Origin: Dipodascopsis uninucleata var. uninucleata
Lineage: Eukaryota > Ascomycota > Lipomycetes > Lipomycetales > Lipomycetaceae
Assembly: GCA_030568195.1 (NCBI GenBank)
Contig: JAJLTO010000009.1
Coordinates: forward strand, 556,542 to 620,541
DNA: 64,000 nt
Direction: 5' to 3'
Of the stretch, positions 21,227 through 33,789 are shown piece by piece. Position 1 is the stretch's first letter; each line of letters starts with the position of its first letter. The translations under genes were made by a program, and so were the position numbers. The notes below the pieces were generated by a model. That model searched no databases. It was not told the origin of the DNA and worked only from the letters and a program-made list of their open reading frames with translations.

Positions 21227-24200
21227 TCATTCTTGGAAATTCAGCTGTGCTTCAATAGAACTAACCAATGCATCAGATCTGGCATTGTTTGTAATTGACT
21301 CAGAAATATTATTACCACTGTCTGCACGATCTTTCAAACTACGAATCTGTCGTAGACGATATTGCCAGTTTGAAAGATATTCATCGTTAGGCCCCGTATG
21401 CCAAACCACTGCAAATATGTCCGCATTTAAGGCAAGATTTCGAACGAAGTCTGGTAATGATTTTTTGCCTATGATTTTCAGGTTAGATGCTGGTGATTCC
21501 AACACTAATTTCGCCTGCTGCAGATTCTGGGACAGGCCGCTATTCTGAGATGACGACGCGATTGAATAAGGCGGAGCTCCTGGGAGACCTAAGGAAGATG
21601 ACGGCTTCGTAAATAAACGGACTTTGAAGAACGAATCGCTTTCAATCGAATCCGGTCTTGAGGAGTTAGCAAATAGCCGTGATGCCTTAGTATGAGGCGA
21701 AATAACAATATTGATAAAATTAAACTGGCTCTTGACCATTTCAAAGTTAAACGGGCGATTGGACTCGTTCCAATATATATTAACGTAATTATTTCCAATA
21801 TGTCGCTTTTTATTCCAAAGATACTCCTCATTGCCATCACCACCACTAGGCATCATCGTGGTACAGTGAAATATAGCCTGCGTGATTTTATCCGACCAAG
21901 CATAGGCATGCTCACCATCAATATCGTTTTCTGTATCGAGTCCTCCAGTGTAGATTTGTTTGTTACCTTTTAACTTTATCAAACAACCCATTCCATCTAT
22001 AAAATCGAGATAGGCACGAGAACCTACTCTATTTGCAAAAATCTCTTCTTCGGTAGTTTGCCCAGGTCCTATATAGATGATTCCAATTTTATGAAATTCA
22101 ACCACAGGCGTTCGGTCAAAAATACTAATTGCCCGCACAATAGGACTATCTGACGGATTTGTGATAAGTGTAGGATTCAATGCACTTTGTAGCTCAGGAG
22201 CCACAATGAGCTGTCTAAAATAATATTCCGGCATAAAACACACTGGATCATCCGCAGAAGTAATCGAATCTCTACTAGAGAAGTATTTACTTTTATAATT
22301 AACATCAGCATCAGTATCGTTTATTTTTGAGCTCTCATCTTTACCCTGATACAAGAGCTCTGGAAAGACATCTCTATCAGGAAATATCCGAAAAGATGTA
22401 GTTCCAGTCGGCCGTCTGTTGACAATCTGTGTTATTCCGGTACGAGTAGCGGTCTCTATGGATACTATACTGATTCCATGGATCCATATCTTACCTAAGA
22501 CACGCTCTTTTCTCGTAATTTCTGGAGAAAAAGCGTCACCCAGTCCAGAAAATACGTTATGCATTTTTAAAGGGACATCCGAGTAAGTGAACCTTGAAAT
22601 TAGGTCGATCAGTGCCCATCCACGCTCATCAGATGCCGCGGAGATGCTATCGACTGAAGACATCTCCCTCTTTCCGTTAGATAATAGACCTCGCGTAATA
22701 AATGGCGCCAAGTCACGTCTATCTGCCATACGCATAGTTAGAAACCAGGTTGCAATAACGCTGTGAGCAAGCGCGACAAGATATGTTGAAAGTACCGTGC
22801 TATTTGAATCTCTGCTTTTTGAAGGTAAGTCATTGGCATGTTCCATATATTTAAATGCCATCGCGAATACTCTTTTAAAATCGTCTTGAGTGAAATTTGA
22901 AGTCAGAGAAGGGATTCGTGCCATAGATGTCAAAAATTCTAAAATATGCACGCTCAATCCAGAATTAGTAATTTTCGTCTGGAGATTTGTAAATATTTGC
23001 GATAAGAACTTCTTCACCGATAGAGGGAATTCGTATGAACATACTAACAGGCAATGCACACATGCAGCTCCAATTCTTTCCCAAGACATGAATCCCACTA
23101 AGACAGACTTAACAATACTATCTTGATCCGCCTTAGAAAAGAAGCTCTGATAACCGATGATTGATGACATTGTGCGGATCATGACAACTTGAATATCAGC
23201 TTTAGAAATACCCTTTGGAATCTTATACTGAACCAATCGACCTGTCAATTGTTCACAGACCGTGGCCCGCAACCATTGAATTTCAGCTCTCGAAGTCATG
23301 AAAAGCTGTAAATTAGATAGCTGAGGAGGTAAATGACTAATAATAAAAGAATATATCTCCCATTCATTTCCATCATTGATTTGTTGCACTACATGATTTA
23401 ACCATATAGATATGTTAAGCATTGCATGACCACTATCTTGTTCAAGTGTATAGGCATCTTCTTGTATGAGATTCTCTGAATTCGCTGGAAAATATGTAGT
23501 TATAATGTCATTACCACCAGCAAAGACACAATAACTTGCTTGTTCATCAAATGCTTTGTCCATGACATTACCATCATAAGGAAAAGACCAAAGAGCAGAT
23601 TTAAGAGTCTCTTCCGACATTGTCGACTTGAGTCGACCTATTGCGCTAGCTAGTCCGTCCATATCAGAAGGATTTGACAATAGAACATGATAGGACTTGT
23701 CTATTCTTACTCGAAACAGAAGCTGATAGACAGCTATCTTCACCCTTGGTTCTCTAGTCATTGGATTAGTCACTGCGTTTAGCAATCTCTTATAGACATA
23801 AGCAGTCTTGTGACCACTAGAATCTAAGCATTCAACAAATATTCTAACAAGAGCATTTGCGAACATTTCCAAGATGCTAACTTCAGGCATTTCATTGGTT
23901 CGATCGATCTCCAAGACATGATATAAATTATCAATCATCCATACATAACCCTCCATTGATATGTATGAAGCGATTTCAACGGCAAACTCCAGCATCAGTT
24001 GTAGGATTGTAGCATCCTTCTCTGTACTAAGGCAATTGAAGAGAGACTTCAAAAAGGTAAGCGTCGAAGCTGCATCGGAAACCTGCTTGGCGATATAATA
24101 CACATTCTGCATATGCTTAAAAACATTAATTCTAATATTCTGAGGTCTAAACTGATTTCTAAAGAAGGCATCAATTAGCTTTTCTGAGTTTTCCAGCCAG

Positions 24201-25855
24201 TCACTAGACGAAGGATAGCAGAGATATTCTTCCTCGTAATACTGGAGAACTATGTGCATAGTTGGCTCATCGAGAAACTGGTTCACGCACAAAAAAAAAC
24301 TTATGAGTTCACTAATAGGGCCAGTAAATGTACCATTGTTGAATGTATCAGTAAGTCTTCCAACTATTTGTTGCAGCATTTGATAAATATTGTCTGCGTA
24401 AGTACTTGCAAATGCTTTGCTAGAACCAGATGACGAAATAAAAGCAAATTTCGAGCACAGAGCTAACACAGTCAGAGGAGAATCTTCTGACTCATAATCT
24501 TCAGCTGTAACTATATTGAAAGTTTCATCTGCCAGAAGAAATTTAACAACGCTCTTGCAGACAACATAGGCGATATGAAGTTCGTCCTTTGCCGTCAAGA
24601 TGTCTTTATACGAATGCATGACAGCATGAACTGTCAAATGATAAGACTTGATAGATTCCGGTTCCACCTCAAGTAATTTCTGTAAAAACACAACTGCACC
24701 ACGAATAGTGTTGTTATTTGTGCTTTTAGAAGGGGCTCTTAATATCTGATAAAGAGTTACTATAGTATTGTTACCAAGATGGCTGTTGACTAAGTGTAAA
24801 ACTGTCTCCCAAGTAGCCTTCTCAAGCTCAGGTATAGCAGCATAAGCACTACAAAGTGTCTCCACACAGGGCTCCAACATCATTATAGGAATATTTCCAT
24901 ATATTGTGAGAGTATTTATCATTGCTATTGACTCTGTTATATCCTCTTTGCTCGGTGTTTTTCGACATATTTGAAGACAGTCTTCAAGGAGAGTTATTAT
25001 ATCATTTTCCTCAAAAGAATAGTAATTGAATTTAATGACGTTGACAATATAAGCACATAGCATATGTAAATTCTGCTCCATTGCCTGTAAAGGTTTTGTA
25101 GAACTTGTTGTAGCAGTTGACGATGGGGAAATAGGCGATGTTGTTGAGGATGCATTAGCGCTAGAAGTCGCCAAAGCTCTGGATTTCGTAACGATTTTAA
25201 ACACCTTCTTTAGCCATGTTGACAAGATTAGAACAAATGGACTTTCTGAAGGACCCAAAACTGGCAATTCTCTCCCATTTTTTGTTAAGGATTGAAATGC
25301 TTTCAGTTGAAGATCAAAATCATCGCCAACGGGATATTCTACTAGCGATCGGTAGTAGACTAACTTGTTCACGCTAGCCGAATCTTCGTATGAATCATAC
25401 AGTATACAGGCATTCAGTAGACTTAAACAGGCAATTCTTGCTTCTAAAGGGCATGCCGGTGATAGCATATCCTGAGCAGCGTACCATATTTCGATGATGC
25501 CAAAAAATATAAAGCGTTTAGTGATCAAATCTGTTAGTTCTTTAGCTGCCTCCACCCTCAAAGCCAGCGGAGACCTTGAGCTTAGATTATTCACCAGAGT
25601 ATCTAAGACGAGTTCCTTCGATATAGATTCTGTGTCATTTGGGTTCGAATTGTGATTTCTATCCACACTACTGCTCTCAGGAAGTGCTAAATTTGAACTA
25701 GTATAGGACGTCCTCAAGCCCTTAGTGAGAGTCTTGAATACACTGCCAAAGGCAGAAGACTTGCTAAGATTTCCTGATGCAGCACTCTCCTGAACACTGC
25801 TGCGGCCTCTATTATCGTCAGAAGTAAGCCCTCTTTCTTCTTGTGACATGTTCAA
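21227..25855 (-). CDS. TSC2: Tuberin homologue, Rheb GTPase-activating protein
   Basis: This intronless gene encodes 1542 residues. Tsc2 with Tsc1 forms the complex that stimulates GTP hydrolysis by Rheb and so restrains TORC1 and amino-acid uptake. The N-terminal 1100 residues are helical, HEAT-like and without simple motifs. The C-terminal RapGAP domain starts near residue 1250 (PVVEFHKIGIIYIGPGQ), continues with HAYAWSDKITQAIFHCTTMM, and contains KKRHIGNNYVNIYW near residue 1355. There the asparagine after the glycine corresponds to the catalytic asparagine thumb of tuberin. FNFINIVISPH follows. The key catalytic residue is therefore present. TSC2 is absent from Saccharomyces but present in fission yeast and many other fungi. 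No TSC1 is seen in this window. Confidence 0.93.
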   Translation of the reverse strand: MNMSQEERGLTSDDNRGRSSVQESAASGNLSKSSAFGSVFKTLTKGLRTSYTSSNLALPESSSVDRNHNSNPNDTESISKELVLDTLVNNLSSRSPLALRVEAAKELTDLITKRFIFFGIIEIWYAAQDMLSPACPLEARIACLSLLNACILYDSYEDSASVNKLVYYRSLVEYPVGDDFDLQLKAFQSLTKNGRELPVLGPSESPFVLILSTWLKKVFKIVTKSRALATSSANASSTTSPISPSSTATTSSTKPLQAMEQNLHMLCAYIVNVIKFNYYSFEENDIITLLEDCLQICRKTPSKEDITESIAMINTLTIYGNIPIMMLEPCVETLCSAYAAIPELEKATWETVLHLVNSHLGNNTIVTLYQILRAPSKSTNNNTIRGAVVFLQKLLEVEPESIKSYHLTVHAVMHSYKDILTAKDELHIAYVVCKSVVKFLLADETFNIVTAEDYESEDSPLTVLALCSKFAFISSSGSSKAFASTYADNIYQMLQQIVGRLTDTFNNGTFTGPISELISFFLCVNQFLDEPTMHIVLQYYEEEYLCYPSSSDWLENSEKLIDAFFRNQFRPQNIRINVFKHMQNVYYIAKQVSDAASTLTFLKSLFNCLSTEKDATILQLMLEFAVEIASYISMEGYVWMIDNLYHVLEIDRTNEMPEVSILEMFANALVRIFVECLDSSGHKTAYVYKRLLNAVTNPMTREPRVKIAVYQLLFRVRIDKSYHVLLSNPSDMDGLASAIGRLKSTMSEETLKSALWSFPYDGNVMDKAFDEQASYCVFAGGNDIITTYFPANSENLIQEDAYTLEQDSGHAMLNISIWLNHVVQQINDGNEWEIYSFIISHLPPQLSNLQLFMTSRAEIQWLRATVCEQLTGRLVQYKIPKGISKADIQVVMIRTMSSIIGYQSFFSKADQDSIVKSVLVGFMSWERIGAACVHCLLVCSYEFPLSVKKFLSQIFTNLQTKITNSGLSVHILEFLTSMARIPSLTSNFTQDDFKRVFAMAFKYMEHANDLPSKSRDSNSTVLSTYLVALAHSVIATWFLTMRMADRRDLAPFITRGLLSNGKREMSSVDSISAASDERGWALIDLISRFTYSDVPLKMHNVFSGLGDAFSPEITRKERVLGKIWIHGISIVSIETATRTGITQIVNRRPTGTTSFRIFPDRDVFPELLYQGKDESSKINDTDADVNYKSKYFSSRDSITSADDPVCFMPEYYFRQLIVAPELQSALNPTLITNPSDSPIVRAISIFDRTPVVEFHKIGIIYIGPGQTTEEEIFANRVGSRAYLDFIDGMGCLIKLKGNKQIYTGGLDTENDIDGEHAYAWSDKITQAIFHCTTMMPSGGDGNEEYLWNKKRHIGNNYVNIYWNESNRPFNFEMVKSQFNFINIVISPHTKASRLFANSSRPDSIESDSFFKVRLFTKPSSSLGLPGAPPYSIASSSQNSGLSQNLQQAKLVLESPASNLKIIGKKSLPDFVRNLALNADIFAVVWHTGPNDEYLSNWQYRLRQIRSLKDRADSGNNISESITNNARSDALVSSIEAQLNFQE

Positions 25856-27279
25856 ATTGCTGCATCGATCTGATGAATTTAGTTTACTTCTGGATCGTCT
25901 GCACTTGTCAAGTACTTCTTGACAAATGTGCGCTCAAAGCCGAAAACCCAGTCTCAGGAAGTATCAACCAACTATATATTATCAACTCCCTAAATTACGA
26001 CTTCTTTTGTCCTTGAAACTTTTCTAATTTGTTACCATTAGCCTACTAAGGCTCCAGCACGACGGAGGCTGTTCCTATAGGATTTGAATTAAAATTCACT
26101 CGTGTAGATGTTGTTATAGCGCTAGATCGTCTTTATATACATATTTCCATTAAGAAGCACGAGATTCTTGTAAATAAATGTTCATATATAAATACGTATT
26201 TTGCGTAATATCGTCTTCAAATATTGCCGCTCTCCAGTCTAATAAATCTTTTCTAGTACAGAAACCTTTAGTCAGGCGTTGATATCGTATAGTTTATTTT
26301 CTGCAATTTGAAAGGAAACACAGTTGCTTTTTCAAGTGGTCTTGCGATTTCACTCGTTGGGTCATTTCCTTTTCCGTTGTCTAAGCGACATGAAAAGATC
26401 TTATCATTTTAATTTTCTACTACCTTTCTTATTTACTTGAACTCCTCCTTTACCGTAAAACTTTTTCGGACCTGAAAAGTCTGTATATAGCACCAAACTA
26501 TGTGTCCTTTTCTCTCTGTGATATGATTAGAAACTATCTTGCTGATTATAACCTGTCGATCTAATGGAAGGAACGTGTTGAAAAATAATTACAGACAAAA
26601 TTATAGTTTCGACTCTGACATCTGATTCATGTTAACTTGGTGCTAGGCCGATCCACACTGGAAAGACTTCTAGCATTTACGAAAATATTCTAGACATTAA
26701 CTGTAGACAGACGTAGAGCGATGCTCAGGCTATACAACTATTTTGCATTGCCAGCTAGTAAAATTTAACAATTGAGAACGGCCGGCCAAAGCAATCTCAA
26801 CCAACTATTTTAATTATAAAGTGGTTTATCGCTTTACTAAAACAGCAGCTTCGAGCATATCTCTCAATAATTAATTGTCAACAGGCATTGGATAGTTTCA
26901 GATCTCATTTCCATATTTCAAAGCAGTTATCTGGCGGGTCTTTCGTAAAATTGCTTGTGAGACGATCAAGTAACCAACAGAGCCTCATCAGATGTTGTAA
27001 ATGTATATCAATTGTACAATTACTCCATATTCCCGTAAAACTTTCTTTCTTGCGTAGTAAACAAACAGAACGCGAGTTCTCACTACAATGAAGATGTTTA
27101 AAATTTCTTTTCGCAAGCTTTTGTCTGAAGAGGATCTCCGCTCTAATTCTTTCCAGACCTGTTATCGATTCTTCTCAAAGACATACGCTGTGAAAGTCAG
27201 TTCCTAGTAGAATACGATTGATTGATAGTGATTTAACAACTAATACGTTCACTGTCCATTGTCGTGGAATTATTGAAAT
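25856..27279. other. Divergent promoter region TSC2/CSE1
   Basis: This 1.4 kb between divergent genes shows no convincing ORF starting with ATG, no tRNA and no repeat. It is AT-rich with scattered pyrimidine tracts, as expected for promoters and 5' leaders. Confidence 0.5.
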
Positions 27280-30200
27280 ATGGCATCTATGGAAGATCTT
27301 CAGAATCTTGCATTACTTCTGAATTCTTCACTGAACCCAGCAACAGCTAAGCAAGGTATTTATAATCGACGTATTTCTACACAGTCTTCAATTTACCAGC
27401 TAGAGACAGTGATATTGATGTTGGAAAATAACTAATAAAATTTCACAGCGGAGCAGTCTCTACGAACGGCCGAGCAACAAGCTGGATTTTCGATCCTTCT
27501 ACTACAGATCGTGGCATCAAACGATTTTCCGCAGACTACTCGGCTAGCTGGTGCTCTCTTTTTTAAAAATTTCATTCGAAGAAAATGGACGGTTCGTATT
27601 ATCTGCTGCTTTATTGCTTTCTAAACGCATTGCGTTGACTGAATCCTTACTATAAACAGGGCGAAGACGGTAATTACAGAATCCCTATAGAAGATGTTAA
27701 TGCAGTGAAATCAGAAATCATTGGATTGATGATTGTACTACCGCCTTCGCTACAAGTTCAGCTGGGCGAGGCTATAAGCATAATGGCGGATAGCGACTTT
27801 CCGGAGCGGTGGCAGAACTTGATCGATGTAAGTATATTTGATGAGCGGAAGCTTCACTAAACAGCCTAATCGTACTTACCATAATGATGTATATAGGATC
27901 TTGTGTCCAGATTGAGCCCTACTGATATTGTCGTCAACAACGGCGTGCTTCAGGTAGCTCACTCCATCTTCAAAAGATGGAGACCACTGTATAGATCAGA
28001 TGCTCTTTTCCTGGAAATTAAACTTGTTTTGGACAAATTCTGCGTGCCTTTTATGACGCTTTTTCAGACTACTGATAAATTGATCACTGACAATCAAAAT
28101 AACAAAGCGGCTTTGGGGCCCCTTTTCCAGTCTTTGTTATTGATTATTAAGATATTTTTCGATCTTAATTGTCAGGACATACCAGAGTTTTTTGAAGACA
28201 ATCTCTCTACCCTTATGGGTCTTGTTCACAAATATCTCGAATACAAAAACCCAATTCTCGATACCGACGAAGATGACGAAAGCGGACCCCAAGAGCTCGT
28301 AAAGGCCGCTATATGCGAATTAATTCAGTTGTACTCTCAGCGATATGAAGATGTTTTTGGCCCTCTGTTACAAAATTTTATCCAGACTACTTGGACTCTG
28401 CTTACTTCTACTGGCGCTGAGCCAAAATATGATCTTCTCATTAGTAAAGCACTATCCTTTTTGACAACAGTGACCAAATCTCCTGAGAGAGCTCAAGTAT
28501 TTAGCTCGAAGGATGTTCTGCAGCAAGTTGTTGAAAAGATCGTTCTCCCAAATATGTCTCTTCGCGAAAGTGACATTGAATTGTTTGAAGATGATCCCAT
28601 TGAGTATATTAGGCGTGATCTCGAGGGATCTGATAGTGACACCAGACGTAGAGCTGCAACAGACTTTTTGCGAGAGCTTAAGGAGCGCTTTGAGGGCCTT
28701 GTGACAGAAGTCGTTATGGCATACGTGCAACATTACCTCCAGCAGTATGCAACTGATAAACAATCGCATTGGCGGTCTAAGGATACAGCTGTTTACCTGT
28801 TCTCTTCTGTTGCAGTTAAAGGAACTGTCACTGCGTCCGGCGTCTCGGCTACGAATCTGCTACTGGATGTTGTAGGCTTTTTCTCGCAAAATATTGCTCC
28901 TGATTTGTTCTCGCCTATTACTCATCCCATCTTGAAAGTAGACGCTATCAAATTCATACATACTTTCAGAAATCAGCTTACCAAGCAGCAGTTGATGGAG
29001 GCATTTCCTGTTCTCACCAGTATGTTTTCTTCTACGGAATATGTGGTGTACACATATGCTGCTATTACTATTGAGCGTATTTTATCAATTCGACACAACA
29101 GTTCTGCTCCGGGATCTACAGCGCCAACGTTTTTGTTTGGAAAGGAGGATGTATCGCCTGTTGCAGAACAGCTACTCACAAGCTTATTTCAGTTAATAGA
29201 AAAGGGGGATACACCTGAAAAGTTGGCAGAGAATGAGTTCTTGATGAGGTGTGTGATGAGAGTTATTGTTACTAGTAGAGAAGCGATTGAGCCATATTCC
29301 AACATGATTATTCAACAACTCGCTGGTATTGTAGCAGAGACCAGTAAGAATCCTTCTAATCCGAAGTTTTCGCATTATACTTTCGAATCAATCGGCGCTG
29401 TCATTCGATTTACGGGCCACTCCAAGCCTCCAGGTGCCTATGATAATGTTTTGTTCCCGGTATTTTTAAACATCTTAAGTCAAGATATCACTGAATTTAC
29501 ACCTTATGTTTTTCAATTGCTATCGCAGATGCTGGAGACTCTTCCAGCGGATGCACCGTTATCCGATACTTACAGTCAGCTAGTACGTCCCATGATGGCA
29601 CCGACATTGTGGGAGACTAGAGGTAACGTACCTGCATTGACTCGCCTATTACAGGCTATGCTCTCTCGTAAAGCAGATCTTTTCACTAGTCAAGGATTAG
29701 TTGAGCCATTGCTCGGTGTTTTCCAGAAATTGCTTGCCTCACGAGCGAACGATCACTATGGGTTCGATCTTCTCGAAACGATATTTTATTGCATACCTAT
29801 AGATCAAATCAGAAAGTATGTGCGATCAATTGCAATTTTGATTTTACAGCGTTTGCAATCTTCTCGAACAGAAAAGCTTCTTATCCGTCTTTCACGACTT
29901 CTATATTTTTTGTCGAGCGTGAGATCACCAGAGAAAGGCCTTGGACCAGATTTCTCCATAGAATTCTTGGACGAAGCACAGTCCGGAATATTTGGGGAAG
30001 TTTTTGGACAATTCGTTATTCCTACAACTGCAAAGTTTCATACGCCATTGGATAAGAAGATAGCGGTTGTTGGTCTTTCTAGGTTCTTATTTGAGTGTGA
30101 AAGCTTCAGACAATTGTACTATCAGCGCTGGACAGCAGGTTGCTTGGCTTTATTAAATCTCATGCAAAGCGATAGTTTGGTTGGTGTATACGATAATAGC

Positions 30201-30434
30201 AATGCACTGATAGAGAGTACATTAGACGGCGATGAAGAAGTAACATTTGGATCTTCGTTTGCTCAGCTTAGTACTGTCGCAACCAAGCCGTTCGATCCTA
30301 CTTCAGATATACCGGATGTAAAGAAGTTTGTGGGCTTGCAAATCAAGGCCAGTGGTGGACAGCTTGCAGCACTAATCAACCAACTACCTCCAGAAGCGCA
30401 GTCTTCGTTATCGAGCTACAGCGCTTCTGTATAA
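27280..30434 (+). CDS. CSE1: Importin-alpha re-exporter Cse1 (exportin-2/CAS)
   Basis: Four exons (27280-27355, 27449-27591, 27660-27827, 27897-30434) give 974 residues. Cse1 is a karyopherin-beta that carries importin-alpha back to the cytoplasm with RanGTP. The start MASMEDLQNLALLLNSSLNP leads into the importin-beta N-terminal domain (AEQSLRTAEQQAGFSILLLQ), then LFFKNFIRRKW, IGEA-like LGEAISIMADSDFPERW and the family signature VAHSIFKRWRPLYRSDALF. HEAT repeats fill the rest. The length matches yeast Cse1 (960). Introns are 93, 68 and 69 nt and all lie in the first fifth of the gene. The second has a weak donor (GTTCGT), but the join gives exactly the expected protein. The neighbour TSC2 is divergent. 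Confidence 0.95.
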
Positions 30435-32501
30435 TACAATCTTCCCTCTTTTTACGATTCTGGTTTTTCCTACTTTATTCATGTAATATTTATTTGAAAA
30501 TTATAATTGAATGCATAATATACAATAGCTTCTTATTTCATAGTCTAATGAATACGTACATAAATGTGTTCATCCGTTAGATTTAACAGATTAAGATTGG
30601 CTGCACGATATCCATTAGCAGACCGAAACATGTTATACGTGCTGGATTTAAAGCAAGTTATGTGTTCACCATAGCATGTTTAAAGTATTGATCGCGGTTC
30701 ACGCTCTAAAGAATTAACAGCTTGTTATTCTTTACTTGTATGGGTCATCTACTTTCGCCAACCAGTATTTATCCTTTTAATTATTCATTAAATAGCAATA
30801 CTTGCCATGACTTGAAACACTGTGTAAGAGAGTATGCCTTGCGGCTCAAAGTATCGTAAAACCAGTGTTGCTGAGAGACAGCATAGATTTAGCAAGTTTC
30901 ACTAACATGAGCTTCGTGTACCTTTCATTGTAGATATCCGATATATCTTGAATAAAATGAATTAATTCAGCGATAATAGTATCAGAATTATCGCGATAGC
31001 TACAATTGTCGCCTGCGAGATCTTTATTATCGATTAAATAGTTCAATTGGCTTTGTTGTGCATCAATTGTTGCTGATGCATGATAGTGAAGGCACTTGCA
31101 GTTGTCGTTTATTCATGATAAGATAGAGTAAATAATCTGTAGGCAATACATGCACAATCTCTATTAGCAAATACAATATTTCCGCATTCAGTATAAATGA
31201 CCATTACTGGCATGTATTTAGGGTTAAAAATGATAAAGTCTATCCTGAATAAGCTCTCAGTTTGGGTTTATTCTTCCTTTAATATCAAGAAAAGTATGTA
31301 TAAGGGCGCCGGTCCTGCTATACATATAAAACCTAAATATGAAAGTTGCTTCTTTTACACGTGTTATATGGATGCTATTGGAACGCCCTACCATATTCGG
31401 TATGGTTATCTTAATAATGCTGCGTTAATCTATGCATATTCCCTTTACTCTCTAATTTAAAGTGCCTGCAGTTATACCTTAAACTTGAAAACATATTACG
31501 ATTAATCCCTAAATATAGCATAGCGCCTGCACTTAGCTTCACTCCTTTTGCTTTCTGCTTGCTTTCTGAATGTGGCAAACAACGCAACAATAGCGTTTAG
31601 TGGCACATAATTGCGCATACATTTTAAGGTAAGCTAAACCTAGAACTGTAAGAAGAGACTGCATAAATAAATAAATTAAATTCGTCTACTTTGGCTGCTG
31701 CTGCACCTCAGCGTGGTTGTTACCTCTCCTTTCACTGCAGCTTCAATTTTTCTTTTTGCTCTCTGTTCTATGAGCTATAAGTCACTCTTGTATTCTCTCG
31801 TTTTTTTCAATTTAGATATAGGCGCATACACATAAACGCTCAAAACGCACGTATATTACAGATATATATATATATCTATAATTGTAGAAGAGAAGAAAGG
31901 CTTTGGTTTCACAAATCGATAAAAAATTGATTTTGACTAAGTATAGGTAAGTGAAATCGCTACTACACAAGTGTATGGAACAGCATATGGGTCTTCATTG
32001 TAAAATATTAGTCGACTCTGTATTTTTTCTGCGTGCTGAGCCAATTACCACGGTAATCTACAAGAAGATGTTGTAATTGAATATGCGATAGAGAAGAACG
32101 GGGATTGGTGTATACATATGCGATCGCTATAAAACAAAGCGAACGTATAGACAAACTGCGTTCGTCTCTCTTCGCAATCACACGAGGAAAAGAAAGCGAG
32201 CATTAATTATTATCAATTATTTTTATGTATTTCTACATGCTACGAGGATGCTATAGAGGAATTGATTGTTTGCTACGAGAAATGTTGGAAAATATTTATT
32301 ATAGGAGCTTGGTTTTGGCCAAGATGTAGGGGGGAGTTAGAAAGTAAAGTGGAAAGAGACACACCTAGCTGGAGACACTAGTTGTTTCGCGAATGATGAT
32401 GCATAGTCGTACGGAAACTAACAGATATATAGATTGTTAATACTGCATTGACAAAGCGTGTCTACTAAGCCAGTGGATTGTTGTAGTTTACACAAGCAAT
32501 A
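30435..32501. other. Long gene-poor region CSE1 to VRG4
   Basis: Just over 2 kb without a firm gene. It includes the CSE1 3' flank and an uncertain minus-strand frame at 30846-31112. A plus-strand 87-codon frame at 31197-31460 is unrecognised and probably chance. Near VRG4 lie a pyrimidine-rich patch (about 31690-31810) and the palindrome GATATATATATATATC (about 31861-31876). The region is long for a single promoter here. Confidence 0.45.
30846..31112 (-). CDS. Uncertain ORF or orphan exon
   Basis: An open frame of about 88 codons without an early ATG has the composition of a real helical protein (for example SDTIIAELIHFIQDISDIYN). It is preceded by possible 3' splice sites such as CATCAG at about 31075-31080, so it could be the last exon of a small spliced gene. 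I could not find a convincing first exon, and it resembles no family I know. It may be chance. Confidence 0.2.
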   Translation of the reverse strand: MNDNCKCLHYHASATIDAQQSQLNYLIDNKDLAGDNCSYRDNSDTIIAELIHFIQDISDIYNERYTKLMLVKLAKSMLSLSNTGFTIL

Positions 32502-33789
32502 ATGGAAAAAGAAAAGGACTACAAAATTGAGCTTCCAGAGCGATCCTCAGAGTTTGAGGGTGTCGGATCTATGGCTGCTGGTGCTGCCTACAAGACGGCG
32601 TTAGTGAGTCAGGTCCAGAACTCTCCCGTCTTGTCTATTATGTCTTATTGCATGGCCTCAATTCTTATGACTGTCACCAACAAATTTGTTTTGTCAGGCT
32701 ACTCTTTCAACTTGAATTTCTTCCTTCTTATGATTCAGGTAAGTTTTAAATCATAGTCCTAGTGTTTTATGGTATATGACTTTTTGTCGTGTTTGTCGCG
32801 GAAATGGTTTACTAATTTATTCGGAAAATTTTAGTCGCTTGTCTGTGTTATGGCAATTCAGACGTGTAAGTCTCTTAAAATGATCACGTATCGTGACTTT
32901 AACATGGTTGAAGCTAAAAAATGTAAGCCAATTTTTGTGGATTGAGAAATTAGATAAACTTCTGAGAAAGGGGAGATTAATATATACTAATAATTTAACA
33001 GGGTTCCCTATTTCTTGCTTATTGGTTGTTATGATTTACACTTCGTCGAAGGCTTTGCAATATTTGTCAATCCCTGTCTATACAATCTTCAAGAATTTGA
33101 CTATCATTCTAATTGCCTATGGCGAGGTTCTTTGGTTCGGTGGTTCTGTCACTGGACTTGCCCTCTTCTCCTTTGGCTTGATGGTCTTGTCTTCTATTGT
33201 AGCCGCTTGGGCTGATATTCGTGTTGCCATTGCTAACTATGGTTCCGATGAAGCTTCGAGCAGCTTGGCTGCTCTTAATGCCGGCTATTTGTGGATGTTT
33301 TTGAACTGTCTCTCCTCTGCTACTTATGTTTTAGGCATGCGCAAGCGTATCAAGCTTACCAACTTCAAGGACTTCGACACTATGTTTTATAACAATCTTT
33401 TGTCTATTCCAGTCCTTTTTCTTTGTTCAATTATACTTGAAGATTGGTCTGCTGAGAACATCGACCGAAACTTCCCAGAGGATAAGAGAAGTGCTCTTAT
33501 ATTCGCTATGATATTTTCTGGTCTCTCTTCCGTTTTCATTTCCTACACCTCTGCTTGGTGTGTTCGTGTCACCTCTTCCACCACCTATTCTATGGTAGGT
33601 GCTCTTAACAAGCTCCCTATCGCTCTTTCGGGCCTCATCTTTTTTGATGCGGCAGTCACCTTCTTCTCTGTCTCTGCCATCATTATTGGTTTCCTTGCTG
33701 GCCTTGTTTATGCTGTTGCTAAGATTCAGCAGAGTAGGAATAAGACCCAGTCTCTTCCAACCACCTCTAGCCAAGACCGCAAGGACTAA
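32502..33789 (+). CDS. VRG4: Golgi GDP-mannose transporter
   Basis: Three exons (32502-32738, 32835-32922, 33002-33789) give 370 residues. Vrg4 exchanges cytosolic GDP-mannose for GMP across the Golgi membrane, supplying mannose for N- and O-glycans, sphingolipids and GPI proteins. The ten-helix nucleotide-sugar transporter fold is evident. Substrate-binding motifs FYNN (in [12 protein letters not shown]) and GALNK (in [14 protein letters not shown]) are both intact. The joins restore [18 protein letters not shown] and [20 protein letters not shown]. Introns are 96 and 79 nt. A charged cytosolic N-terminus and C-terminus are as in yeast. The start is the first ATG after a long leader region. 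Confidence 0.95.

Noticed and set aside
31197-31460. Plus-strand frame of 87 codons in the CSE1-VRG4 gap
   Set aside because: Tyr/Lys/Ile-rich composition typical of AT-rich chance frames; no recognisable motif.
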